Assembly: GCF_900107165.1 (NCBI RefSeq)
Contig: NZ_FNOY01000002.1
Span: 44,857 to 108,856, forward strand
DNA length: 64,000 nt
DNA from: Nitrosomonas halophila
GTDB lineage: Bacteria > Pseudomonadota > Gammaproteobacteria > Burkholderiales > Nitrosomonadaceae
Direction: 5' to 3'
In this document: positions 18,935-27,074 of the stretch, one piece after another
Layout of the letters: each line of letters begins with the position of its first letter
Numbering within the stretch: position 1 is the stretch's first letter
Made by a program: the position numbers and the translations under genes
The notes under the pieces: model-generated
Told to the model about the DNA's origin: nothing
Databases searched by the model: none
What the model saw: only the letters and a program-made list of their open reading frames with translations

Positions 18935-20043
18935 GCGACCTGCATTTGACAACGGTTGAATACCGCGACTGGCTGAAGGAGATTAAACAGCGGTTGCGGC
19001 AGGCGCAGGTAAAGGCGGCGGTGCAGGTGAATAGCGCCTTGCTGACCTTCTATTGGGAGCTGGGCGCGGACATCGTGGAGCGCCAGCAAACAGCCCGATG
19101 GGGCAGCGGGTTCCTGAAGCAGTTGAGCGTCGATCTGATGGCGGAATTTCCGGACATGAAGGGGTTTTCACTACGGAATCTTGAACAGATTCGTCGCTGG
19201 TATCTGTTTTATGCCGAGGGGATTACAAATTGCGCAACAGGCTGTGGCACAATTGCGAAGCAGCCTGCTACGCAATTAGCCGACAATTTAATTCAATCAC
19301 ACCTCGTGACCAAATTGGTATCGATCCCGTGGTGGCACAATGTGGTGATTGTCTCCAAATGCAAGGATGTCACCGAAGCGCTCTACTACGTGAATCAAAC
19401 CATTGAGCACAATTGGAGCCGGAACGTATTGATTCATCAGATGGAGAGTAGCCTGTACGAGCGCGAGGGAAAGGCGGTCACCAATTTTGCAGCAACACTT
19501 CCGGCTCCGCAGTCGGACTTGGCGCAGCAGTTGATTAAAGATCCGTACAATTTTGATTTTCTGACGCTGACAAAAGCGTACAACGAACGGGAACTGGAAA
19601 AGGCGCTGACCGACCATATCACCAAATTCCTGCTGGAGCTGGGGGCCGGTTTCGCCTATGTGGGGCGACAGAAAGGTTTACAGGTGGGCGAGCGGGATTT
19701 CTTCCTCGACCTACTCTTCTATCACACCAAGCTACATTGCTATGTCGTCATAGAACTCAAAACCGGCGAGTTTGAGCCGGAGTATGCCGGGAAACTGAAT
19801 TTTTATCTAAAGGCCGTGGACGAGCAGTTGCGCGGCGACCGGGATGAGCCAACCATCGGTATTCTGCTCTGCAAAACACGGGATCGCGTCGTGGTGGAGT
19901 ATGCGCTGAGCGATATTCACAAACCCATGGGCGTTTCAGAATACCAGCTGACCCGCGCCCTGCCGGATAATCTGAAACCGAGTCTGCCGTCGATAGAAGA
20001 GCTTGAAGCGGAGTTCGGCAACCCGGAGGGCAGCGATGAATAA
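18931..20043 (+). CDS. YhcG-like PDDEXK nuclease (DUF1016)
   Basis: A 370-residue protein of the DUF1016/YhcG family: N-terminal WELGADIVERQ and WGSGFLKQLSVDL helices, and a C-terminal nuclease fold with DFFLDLLFYH followed by VVIELKTGEF, which is the D...ExK core. Genes of this family commonly sit inside type I R-M operons; the role there is not settled. The Cys-rich insertion CATGCGTIAKQ near residue 105 is unlike the rest of the protein and may be an expansion. Start overlaps hsdM. Confidence 0.85.
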   Translation: MSDLHLTTVEYRDWLKEIKQRLRQAQVKAAVQVNSALLTFYWELGADIVERQQTARWGSGFLKQLSVDLMAEFPDMKGFSLRNLEQIRRWYLFYAEGITNCATGCGTIAKQPATQLADNLIQSHLVTKLVSIPWWHNVVIVSKCKDVTEALYYVNQTIEHNWSRNVLIHQMESSLYEREGKAVTNFAATLPAPQSDLAQQLIKDPYNFDFLTLTKAYNERELEKALTDHITKFLLELGAGFAYVGRQKGLQVGERDFFLDLLFYHTKLHCYVVIELKTGEFEPEYAGKLNFYLKAVDEQLRGDRDEPTIGILLCKTRDRVVVEYALSDIHKPMGVSEYQLTRALPDNLKPSLPSIEELEAEFGNPEGSDE

Positions 20044-20052
20044 CAATTTCTC

Positions 20053-20076
20053 ACGCGAAGACGCGAAGACGCGAAG
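20053..20076 (+). repeat. Three tandem copies of ACGCGAAG
   Basis: Perfect 8-base unit repeated three times just after the DUF1016 gene. Such runs are common short intergenic repeats in proteobacteria and may vary in copy number. Confidence 0.8.
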
Positions 20077-20089
20077 GGTTGAAAATAGT

Positions 20090-20145
20090 CGTCATACCCG
20101 CGCACAAAGGGTCCCTCCCCGCGAAGGCGGGGACGGGTATCCAGG
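20090..20145. repeat. REP-like palindrome upstream of hsdS
   Basis: CGTCATACCCGCG at the left and CGGGTATCCAGG at the right, with compensating T/A changes relative to the 17065 copy (ATACCC pairs with GGGTAT). Compensatory change suggests the stem itself is kept. Confidence 0.8.
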
Positions 20146-20259
20146 TTCGCCGAAAGTAAATATCCAACAAGCTGTTGGACAATGGGCCGGACAGTTCTCT
20201 TCGCAATTTGTACAAGGAGTGCCTGCACTATTCCCAGGCTTTCAGCGCGGGGGCCAATC

Positions 20260-22014
20260 ATGACCGACTCCACCCGCAATCTGCTGGAACAGCACTTCGA
20301 TACCGCCTTTGCCGCGCCCGATGGCATTGCCCGGTTGCGAGAATTGATATTGACCCTCGCCATGCAGGGCAAGCTGGTGGAGCAGGACTCGAATGATCCG
20401 CATGCCTCGGAACTGTTGAAGGAGATCGAGGCCGAAAAACAGCGGCTGGTGAAGGCAGGCAAAATCAAAAAGCCTAAGCCCCTGCCGCCGATCAATCCGG
20501 AGGAAGTGCCCTACGAACTGCCGCCGGGGTGGGAGTGGGTGAGGTTGGGTGAGGTAGCAGAAATAGTTCGTGGCGTAACCTACTCAAAAAGCCAAGCCAG
20601 TGATGTGGGCAGTCCTGGGACCATAGAGTTACTTCGGGCAAACAATATTAATGGAACGATTAATTTTTTAGAGACGCTTTATGTCCCTGTTGAGTTGGTA
20701 AGCGATTATCAACGGCTACAACAAGGTGATATCTTGATTGCCATGTCGAGCGGTTCTCCTCATCTTGTAGGAAAAGCAGCTCCATTCTTCGCTGATCGGG
20801 AATGCACTTTTGGAGCATTTTGTGGGGTAATACGGGCAAGCTGCGAAAGAACTTTTACTTTTCTGCATCATTATTGCCAAACTCCTCTCTATCGCAAACA
20901 AACTCAGAAAGAAGGCAAAGGTATCGGAATTCAAAATTTGAATAAAGGTGCACTACAGAACTTATACTTGGCGCTCCCTCCCATCCCCGAACAACAACGC
21001 ATCGTCGCCCGCATCGACCAATTGATGGCCCGTTGCGATGCGCTGGAAAAACTGCGCAAGCAGCGGGAGGAAAAACGGCTGGCCGTTCACGCCGCCGCCA
21101 TCAAACAACTGCTCGACCCCGCCCTTCGCGCCTTCGTGCCTTCGTGTGAGCCATTTGACTTCCTCGCCCAGCACTTCGGCGAACTCTACACCGTCAAGGA
21201 AAACGTCGCCGAACTGCGCAAGGCCATCCTCCAACTCGCCGTCATGGGCCGCCTCGTCCCCCAGGATCCCAACGACCCGCCCGCCAGCGAACTGCTGAAA
21301 GAAATCGAAGCCGAAAAACAGCGGCTCTCCTCTTCGTCATCCCCGCGCAGGCGGGGATCCAGTAAGCCCCTGCCGCCCATCAAGCCGGAGGAAGTGCCCT
21401 ACGAACTGCCGCAGGGGTGGGAGTGGGTGAGGCTGGGGAACACAATCTTAAATATGGATGCTGGCTGGAGTCCTAAATGTGAAAGTGAACCAGCGAGAGA
21501 CAATGAATGGGGTGTCCTCAAAACGACCGCTGTTCAAACCTTACAGTTTTGGCCTTACGAAAATAAGGCTCTTCCTGAAAAATTAGCCCCACGGCCTGAT
21601 ACCCAGGTTGAAGAAAACGACATTCTGATTACCCGCGCAGGCCCAAAGAATCGTGTAGGAATCTGTTGCGTCGCAAAACCTGTCCACCCGAAAATAATGC
21701 TTTCCGACAAAATCATACGGTTCAAGATTTATGGAGATCTGATTTCCCCAGATTATTGTGCTCTTGCCTTAAACACCGGATATGGAGCTGAACAAATCGA
21801 GAGAATGAAGTCTGGTATGGCAGATAGCCAAATGAACATATCCCAAGACAAAGTGAAGCAAGTAATTGTTGCAATCCCTCCACTGCCCGAACAACACCGC
21901 ATCGTCGCCCGCATCGACCAGTTGATGGCCCTGTGCAACACGCTCGACAAAAAGATTGACGCCGCCACCGATAAACAAACCGAATTCCTCAACGCCGCGA
22001 TGGCTCAGGTATAG
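20260..22014 (+). CDS. hsdS: Type I restriction enzyme, S (HsdS) specificity subunit
   Basis: A 584-residue protein with the usual two half-repeats: each has a conserved entry (SELLKEIEAEKQRL, PEEVPYELPPGWEWVRLG), a divergent AT-rich target-recognition domain, and a conserved helix (IPEQQRIVARIDQLMA and LPEQHRIVARIDQLMA). The TRDs set the two halves of the recognition sequence. ATG at 20260 gives the family start. In the second half the spacer KAGKIKKPK is replaced by SSSSPRRRGSS, encoded by a 28-base REP, which keeps the frame. It ends eight bases before the ATPase gene. Confidence 0.9.
   Translation: MTDSTRNLLEQHFDTAFAAPDGIARLRELILTLAMQGKLVEQDSNDPHASELLKEIEAEKQRLVKAGKIKKPKPLPPINPEEVPYELPPGWEWVRLGEVAEIVRGVTYSKSQASDVGSPGTIELLRANNINGTINFLETLYVPVELVSDYQRLQQGDILIAMSSGSPHLVGKAAPFFADRECTFGAFCGVIRASCERTFTFLHHYCQTPLYRKQTQKEGKGIGIQNLNKGALQNLYLALPPIPEQQRIVARIDQLMARCDALEKLRKQREEKRLAVHAAAIKQLLDPALRAFVPSCEPFDFLAQHFGELYTVKENVAELRKAILQLAVMGRLVPQDPNDPPASELLKEIEAEKQRLSSSSSPRRRGSSKPLPPIKPEEVPYELPQGWEWVRLGNTILNMDAGWSPKCESEPARDNEWGVLKTTAVQTLQFWPYENKALPEKLAPRPDTQVEENDILITRAGPKNRVGICCVAKPVHPKIMLSDKIIRFKIYGDLISPDYCALALNTGYGAEQIERMKSGMADSQMNISQDKVKQVIVAIPPLPEQHRIVARIDQLMALCNTLDKKIDAATDKQTEFLNAAMAQV
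21335..21362. repeat. REP palindrome inside the hsdS coding sequence
   Basis: CGTCATCCCCGCG, then CAGGCGGGGATCCAG: a compact hairpin of the same family as the intergenic copies. It is translated in frame as part of a Ser/Arg-rich linker. Confidence 0.85.
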
Positions 22015-22022
22015 GAGATGCC

Positions 22023-23912
22023 ATGCGCCTGACATCACTCTACATCGGCCAGTACAAGAACCTTCGGGACTTTTCCCTGAGCTTCGATGGCAGCAGTTTT
22101 ATCGATGTCTTTGTCGGCAAGAACGGCACCGGCAAATCCAATCTATTCGAGGCGCTCATCGAGATCTTCCGCCATATCGTCGAGTTCGACCGTTACAAAG
22201 CCCCCTGCGATTTCAATTACCGCATCGGCTTCGAGATCGATGGCAAGGCCACCGAGATCGGCTGGAACTCCGGAAAGCTGACCATCGGCGGCAAAGAGCG
22301 AAAAACAATCGGTAAGACGCCGCTACCGAATAATGTGCTGATCTACTACTCCGGCCACAACGACACAGTGGCAAAGCTGGTCGAGCAGTATGAAGAGGCC
22401 TTCCGCAAACGCATCAAACGCGCCGATTTTAACGAGGCCCGGTATTTCATCGGCGTCGGCCCGGAATACAAGGAGCTACTGCTGGCCGTGCTGCTGATGC
22501 AACCCGACACCTGCAAGGCCCGGCAATTCATCTGCCAGAAGCTCGGCATTGAAACCGTGGCCTCAGAAGCGAAGGTGGTGCTGGAACGTCCCGCCTATGC
22601 TGCCGATTCCCGTTTTGACATTGAATTCAACGACGAAACCGACCGCTACTGGAAACCGGAGGGGATCACCAAAACCTTTCTCGACCGGCTCCATGGCTGC
22701 ATCAACACCACCACCACCGGCAGCCCGGTACGCTCCGAGGGCTATTTCTCTGCCGACGACCGTTACATCCTCTATTTCGATATCGCCAAAATCCGGCAGG
22801 AATTCGCCGACTTCAGCCCCCAGGAACTGTTCCGCCAGTTCGATAACCTGAAGACACTGGGGATGCTGGCCGAGATCACCATCCCCCTGCAACTGACCGG
22901 CGGCATGGACGCCACCATCGCACATTTCAGTGACGGCCAGTTCCAATCGGTATACATCTACTCCATCGTTGAGCTGTTCAAGGACCGCAACTGCATCACC
23001 CTGCTCGATGAGCCCGACTCCTTCCTTCACCCAGAATGGCAATTCGCCTTCCTCAAACAGGTCTTCGAAATCACCGACACCACCCCCAAAAACAACCATG
23101 TACTGATGAGCAGCCATAGCGCTGCAACACTATGCAGCCTTGATGACCAGCCGATTAGTCTGTTCAAGATTGAAAACTCTGCTGTTTCCTGTTTCAAACG
23201 ATCCAAGAAGGAAGTTATCCATGAGCTCTCGGACAGTTTCATCCAATATTCGGAAGACGAAAGCAAACTCCTCATCGACAATGTCATTCGGTCGTCGCTG
23301 AGGCCCATTTTGTTTGTTGAAGGGCCTTCCGATGTCAGCATATTGAATACCGCCTACCGAAAACTTTATCCAGACGAAGATATTTCAATTCTGATTCAGG
23401 ATGCATTTGACCGGGGATTTATCAGGACACTGCTTGCGCGCCATGAAGTGTTCGCTACCTATCCCGATAAGCAATTTTTTGCCCTGTTTGATTTTGATGA
23501 TGCCTATAACGACTGGCGTGATTTGGGAGGCGAGTTCCAAATAACCGACATCAGCCTAGGGCTGTGTCGAAAACTTGGAGGAAAGAATGCACATACCTTC
23601 CTGCTCCCGGTTCCGGATAACGATTTGAGGAAGCAGGTTTGGGACGAAAGCAATCCAACTGAGAAAATCAGACCCAAACCGCACTTTTGCGTCGAGCATA
23701 TTTTTTGGGGAAATGACGGGTTGGGCAGCTGGTTTCGAACCGATGACAAGAGCGGTCTTATCAAATTCAAAGGTGACAAGCACAAAGTAAGGTTTGCCAA
23801 GGAAGTAGTGCCAACCCTGACCCCGGACTGCTTCGAAGTCTTCCGTCCCATGTTCGATTTCATCAAATCAAAATGCCCGGCTGATGTGGAAGGAGAGGTG
23901 GCAGCACCATGA
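22023..23912 (+). CDS. AAA ATPase with TOPRIM-type nuclease domain (OLD-like)
   Basis: 629 residues. ABC/SMC-type ATPase: Walker A GKNGTGKS at 32-39, Walker B LLDEPDSFLHPE near 326, H-loop SSHS near 362. The C-terminal third has TOPRIM features: ILFVEGPSD near 430 with the catalytic Glu, and ALFDFDDAYNDW near 492 supplying Asp pairs. This layout is shared by OLD-family nucleases, GajA and fused PARIS-type proteins; which of these is closest cannot be told by eye. It lies between hsdS and a fic gene and overlaps fic by ATGA, so it probably belongs to the same transcript as the R-M system. A role in phage defence is inferred from domains and context. Confidence 0.8.
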   Translation: MRLTSLYIGQYKNLRDFSLSFDGSSFIDVFVGKNGTGKSNLFEALIEIFRHIVEFDRYKAPCDFNYRIGFEIDGKATEIGWNSGKLTIGGKERKTIGKTPLPNNVLIYYSGHNDTVAKLVEQYEEAFRKRIKRADFNEARYFIGVGPEYKELLLAVLLMQPDTCKARQFICQKLGIETVASEAKVVLERPAYAADSRFDIEFNDETDRYWKPEGITKTFLDRLHGCINTTTTGSPVRSEGYFSADDRYILYFDIAKIRQEFADFSPQELFRQFDNLKTLGMLAEITIPLQLTGGMDATIAHFSDGQFQSVYIYSIVELFKDRNCITLLDEPDSFLHPEWQFAFLKQVFEITDTTPKNNHVLMSSHSAATLCSLDDQPISLFKIENSAVSCFKRSKKEVIHELSDSFIQYSEDESKLLIDNVIRSSLRPILFVEGPSDVSILNTAYRKLYPDEDISILIQDAFDRGFIRTLLARHEVFATYPDKQFFALFDFDDAYNDWRDLGGEFQITDISLGLCRKLGGKNAHTFLLPVPDNDLRKQVWDESNPTEKIRPKPHFCVEHIFWGNDGLGSWFRTDDKSGLIKFKGDKHKVRFAKEVVPTLTPDCFEVFRPMFDFIKSKCPADVEGEVAAP

Positions 23913-24937
23913 TCAAGCCTCCCACCTACCAGCCGCCCTACACCATCACTCCGACGATTGTGAATCTGATCGCCGAGATCAGCGAAACCATCGGCCGTTA
24001 CTCCGCGCTGGCCGAACAGAACCTGACACCGCGCCTGCGCCGGGAGAACCGCATCCGCACCATCCAGGCCTCGCTGGCCATCGAGAACAATACGCTCACC
24101 CTTGAACAGGTAACCGCCGTGATTGAGGGCAAACGGGTATTGGGGCACCCCCGCGAAATTCAGGAAGTGCGTAACGCCTTTGCGACCTACGAAGCCATGA
24201 AGGATTGGGACGCCAGTGCTGAGGAGGATCTGTTGGCGGCTCACGAATTGCTGATGCGCGGGTTGGTGGATGAAACGGGCCATTATCGATCCGGCGGGGT
24301 CGGCATTTTTCAGGGAGAACAATTGGTGCATATGGCCCCACCCGCTGATCGAGTACCCAAACTGATGGCGGAGCTGCTTGATTGGCTTGCAACTACCCAC
24401 GAACATCCCTTGGTGGCCAGTTGCGTCTTTCACTACGAGTTCGAATTCATTCACCCCTTCGCCGACGGCAACGGGCGGATGGGGCGGTTGTGGCAAACCC
24501 TGATTCTACGGAACTGGAAACCGCTGCTGGCTTACCTGCCAGTGGAGACTGTGATTCGAGATCGGCAGAAGGATTATTACCGGGTACTCGCGGCAGCCGA
24601 CCAGCAGGCAGATGCCACGCCGTTTATCGAATTCATGCTGAATGCATTGCGCGATGCCATACACGAGGCTGTATTGACCGACCAAGTAGGTGATCAAGCA
24701 AGCGACCAAGTAGCGGCATTGATCCGTGCGATTGGAAACGGCGAGCTCGGCAGCAACAATTTGATGCAGGCTTTGGGTTTGTCACACCGCCCCACGTTCC
24801 GGAATAACTATCTCAACCCGGCACTGCGAGACGAATGGATCGAGCGCACGCAACCTGATTCCCCGCGCAGCCCGACTCAGCGCTATCGGTTGACCGGCAA
24901 AGGCCAGCGTTGGCTGCTAAATCATGTTGACAAGTAG
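23909..24937 (+). CDS. fic: Fic-family AMP-transferase (class II), second copy
   Basis: A 342-residue Fic protein. Inhibitory motif SLAIEN near residue 54 matches [S/T]xxxE[G/N], catalytic HPFADGNGRMGR is near 181, and the flap VGIFQGEQLVHMAPPADRV precedes it. The C-terminal 90 residues form a winged-helix-like region with an unusual repeat DQVGDQASDQVAA. The ATGA overlap with the AAA-TOPRIM gene implies coupled expression. The Fic target is unknown. Confidence 0.9.
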   Translation: MIKPPTYQPPYTITPTIVNLIAEISETIGRYSALAEQNLTPRLRRENRIRTIQASLAIENNTLTLEQVTAVIEGKRVLGHPREIQEVRNAFATYEAMKDWDASAEEDLLAAHELLMRGLVDETGHYRSGGVGIFQGEQLVHMAPPADRVPKLMAELLDWLATTHEHPLVASCVFHYEFEFIHPFADGNGRMGRLWQTLILRNWKPLLAYLPVETVIRDRQKDYYRVLAAADQQADATPFIEFMLNALRDAIHEAVLTDQVGDQASDQVAALIRAIGNGELGSNNLMQALGLSHRPTFRNNYLNPALRDEWIERTQPDSPRSPTQRYRLTGKGQRWLLNHVDK

Positions 24938-24939
24938 CA

Positions 24940-24981
24940 GAGGACGAGGATTTCTATTTTGAGGAGGAACTGGGGATATGA
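24940..24981 (+). pseudogene. Fragment of an hsdM C-terminus before RAYT copy 1
   Basis: Thirteen codons EDEDFYFEEELGI then TGA, matching the end of the chimeric frame at 28168-28380 (EDFDFEELGI). The acidic DEDFxFEE stretch is typical of the C-terminal part of N6-adenine methylase subunits. Its stop overlaps the RAYT start by ATGA, as in the other copy. Confidence 0.5.
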
Positions 24982-25563
24982 CATACCACCCAGGCAAGCA
25001 TCACCGCCGATCAATCCGTCTGCCTGGTTACGATTATTCACGGAATGGGGCCTATTTCATCACCCTCTGCACGCATAACAGGCATTGTCTGTTTGGCAAA
25101 ATCGCCGATGGCGCAATGCAGATGAATGATGAGGGGAATATCGTGCGCCAATGTTGGGATGCAATCCCCATCCATTTTCCACGCATAGAGATGGACGAAT
25201 TGGTTGTTATGCCAAATCACATCCATGGCATTGTGGTGATCGATGGTAGGGGCACGGCATGCCGTGCCCCTACGGTGGAACAATTCGGGCAGCCGGTATC
25301 TGGATCGATTCCAACAGTCATGCGATCATTCAAATCGGCCGTGACAAAACATATCAACGAAATGCACGGCACGCCCGGTGCCCGGTGCCCGGTTATGGCA
25401 GCGCAATTATTGGGAACACATCATCCGCAACGAAGATGAATTGAACCGCATACGGCAATACATCATCGACAACCCCGCACGGTGGGAGATGGATCGGGAA
25501 AATCCCAATGCCGCACAACTGGACGTGGCAATCAAGAAGAATTTTGATGAGTGGGAGGCATGA
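24978..25563 (+). pseudogene. REP-associated tyrosine transposase (RAYT), copy 1, frameshifted
   Basis: Almost identical to the intact copy at 28377-28955. The HUH motif MPNHIHG is present, but a 7-base tandem duplication near 25377-25390 (GGTGCCC repeated) shifts the frame after GTPGAR, giving a false stop at 25439. The remaining part with the catalytic Tyr region RQYIIDNPARWE continues in another frame to 25563. RAYTs are Y1 transposases that act on REP hairpins. The stop overlaps the following hsdS fragment by ATGA. Confidence 0.85.
25246..25273. repeat. Perfect 28-bp palindrome inside RAYT copy 1
   Basis: GTAGGGGCACGGCA followed directly by its reverse complement. It encodes the linker GRGTACRAPT just after the HUH motif. 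The same palindrome is at 28645-28672. Confidence 0.95.
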
Positions 25564-25757
25564 GCGGGGAACCTAAGGGGCCCGATGAATTGGGATATGT
25601 CAGTCGTGGCCGATCTCGGCACAGGCCTCGAGATGCCGCCCACCTCTATGGTAAACCTTACCCGTTTGTTCAAACTGGAGATGTGAAACCGGCAGGACTT
25701 TATCTGACAAAATACACCCAAACTTACAGCGAAGCGGGGCTGCGCAGGACAATCTGA
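25560..25757 (+). pseudogene. N-terminal fragment of a second hsdS
   Basis: 65 residues starting MSGEPKGPDELGYVSRGRS and including AAHLYGKPYPFVQTGDVK, which is characteristic of the first recognition domain of one HsdS group. The frame ends at 25757 after EAGL. In another frame 25739-25775 reads AAQDNLSQAI, another piece of HsdS, so an internal deletion with frameshift is likely. It is too short to work. Confidence 0.65.
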
Positions 25758-25842
25758 GTCAGGCCATTACATATCCATGTTTTATATCTGGATTATAGAA
25801 GCCAATCCAATTTGAAGCTGATATGGCAAAACTGAAAAAGTG

Positions 25843-26016
25843 ATGAAAACCACTAAAAAAATAGCGCCCTCTCCGGAAGGCCAAAAGCAATTGGAAACGC
25901 TCCGACAGGCCGTTGCCAAGGCGCTGGACAAAAAGCGACGTCTGGGCCAGTACGCCGTGATCTGGCAGGACGGCAAGCCAGTAATGACCGGCGCGGACGC
26001 TCCACGCACTCACTGA
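25843..26016 (+). CDS. Small hypothetical protein (57 aa)
   Basis: ATG at 25843 opens a 57-residue frame MKTTKKIAPSPEGQKQLE with a basic helix (AVAKALDKKRRLGQYAV) and a short C-terminal turn. No known domain recognised. It lies between hsdS and hsdR fragments of a decayed R-M locus and could be a small regulator or antitoxin; there is no direct evidence for either. Confidence 0.4.
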   Translation: MKTTKKIAPSPEGQKQLETLRQAVAKALDKKRRLGQYAVIWQDGKPVMTGADAPRTH

Positions 26017-26020
26017 AGAC

Positions 26021-26206
26021 ATGGCTGAAGGGAGCAGGATAAAACAAACCTCCGAAACCACCTTTGAAACCGTCATCAAAGCGGCGCTGCTGAATGACGG
26101 TTACCACGAACTGACCTCGATTGCGTTCGACACTGAGCGGGGCATTTTTCCCGATAATCTGCATCTGGCCGACAACTCCGCCTTCCAAGCCATCAAGAGC
26201 GATTAG
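26021..26206 (+). pseudogene. N-terminal fragment of a second hsdR
   Basis: 61 residues; SETTFETVIKAALLNDGY and FDTERGIFPDNL match the N-terminal region of a group of type I R subunits, before the nuclease core. The frame stops at 26206, with the nuclease and helicase missing. Together with the nearby hsdM and hsdS pieces it marks a lost second type I system. Confidence 0.6.
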
Positions 26207-26214
26207 CAGAATTT

Positions 26215-26472
26215 ATGAAAAAATCAAGCAAGAAAAAACCGACCTGGATCGACCTCAAGCGCCAGCTTGCCGAGTTCGACCATCCTGCGCTGCTTGCCCT
26301 GATTCAGGATCTGTACACCGCCAGCAAGAACAATCAGGCTTTTCTCCATGCACGCTTCGCCCTGGGTAAAGACGTACTCGAACCGTACAAGACCACCATC
26401 GACCGCTGGGTTTGTCCGGATGTGATGCATAATCAGGATATTTCTATCGCCAAGGCCAAGAAAGCCCTTTGA
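26215..26472 (+). CDS. Conserved hypothetical protein, probably 3'-truncated
   Basis: 85 residues with KKKPTWIDLKRQLAEFD and LIQDLYTASKNNQAFLHARF; helical, charged, soluble. The end DISIAKAKKAL breaks off where a helix would go on, and the following bases (ELQRLRKENAHLKALL) in another frame belong to a different protein. I think a deletion removed its C-terminal half. Function unknown. Confidence 0.45.
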   Translation: MKKSSKKKPTWIDLKRQLAEFDHPALLALIQDLYTASKNNQAFLHARFALGKDVLEPYKTTIDRWVCPDVMHNQDISIAKAKKAL

Positions 26473-26700
26473 ACTGCAGCGGCTGCGCAAGGAGAATGCC
26501 CACCTCAAAGCCCTATTAGGGCTCGTTAATGAATAACTTGGGCATACGTTGTTACGTATTCGAGAAAGATGCAAGGCGCGAGGCGAAGCCGACTGGCGAG
26601 AGGATGCCAAGGCCTTCATACAATCCTGCCTGGAACTCGGCATTCCAGCGGCGGCCGCCATCCCCTGGATATGTCCTTTTCCAGCTTGCCCGCATGTGGG
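26467..26700 (+). pseudogene. Possible fragments of a larger nucleic-acid enzyme
   Basis: Two pieces in different frames: a coiled coil ELQRLRKENAHLKALLGL (about 26470-26535) and ADWREDAKAFIQSCLELG (about 26595-26650). Both are reminiscent of parts of the TOTE-type primase-helicase proteins, in which a coiled coil precedes a primase domain, but the match is by eye and weak. The rest of 26700-26960 has no supported gene. Confidence 0.25.
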
Positions 26701-26962
26701 ACAAACGCCAGCGAGGCTACCGGGCCATGGGATACAAGATCAAATCAATAGCAGCGTTATTTTAGGAGCACCCTAAAGCCAAAACATGGCTCATTTGCTT
26801 GTAAAAATCATGATTATTGATGGAAAACTGGCATCTATTGCGTCTGGCTCCATAGATTCAGAGCGGATTCCTATACGGGAAGGCGAGGGCGGTGCTTCGC
26901 CACCGTCAGGATGCAAACCAAGGTTTTCATCGTTTCAGTTTGCAAGTGACTCGAAAGCTGGG

Positions 26963-27059
26963 TTGACAGGAAACGATCACAAATGGGGTAATTTACAGGT
27001 TATTGGGGTAACGGCGTATCACAATACCCTATTATGGATTATGATTACCCTATTTACAG
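26963..27059 (+). promoter_or_regulatory. Promoter and evenly spaced half-sites before the third fic gene
   Basis: TTGACA at 26963-26968 with GGTAAT at 26987-26992 forms a plausible promoter. Over and after the -10 lie GGGTAA at 26986 and 27006 and the inverse TACCC/TTACCC at 27025 and 27045, each about 20 bases apart, with TTTACAG beside the first and last. The two-turn spacing suggests a cooperative repressor, perhaps the winged-helix region of the Fic protein itself. Confidence 0.4.
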
Positions 27060-27074
27060 ACTCGCGCCGCACCG

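Noticed and set aside
20175..20263. Frame reading LRNLYKECLHYSQAFSAG just before hsdS
   Set aside because: Looks like the tail of some protein but is too short to assign; may be left-over sequence at the hsdS junction.
17065..21362. CRISPR array
   Set aside because: The repeated palindromes are few, unevenly spaced, and lie in and between genes; no spacer pattern and no cas genes.
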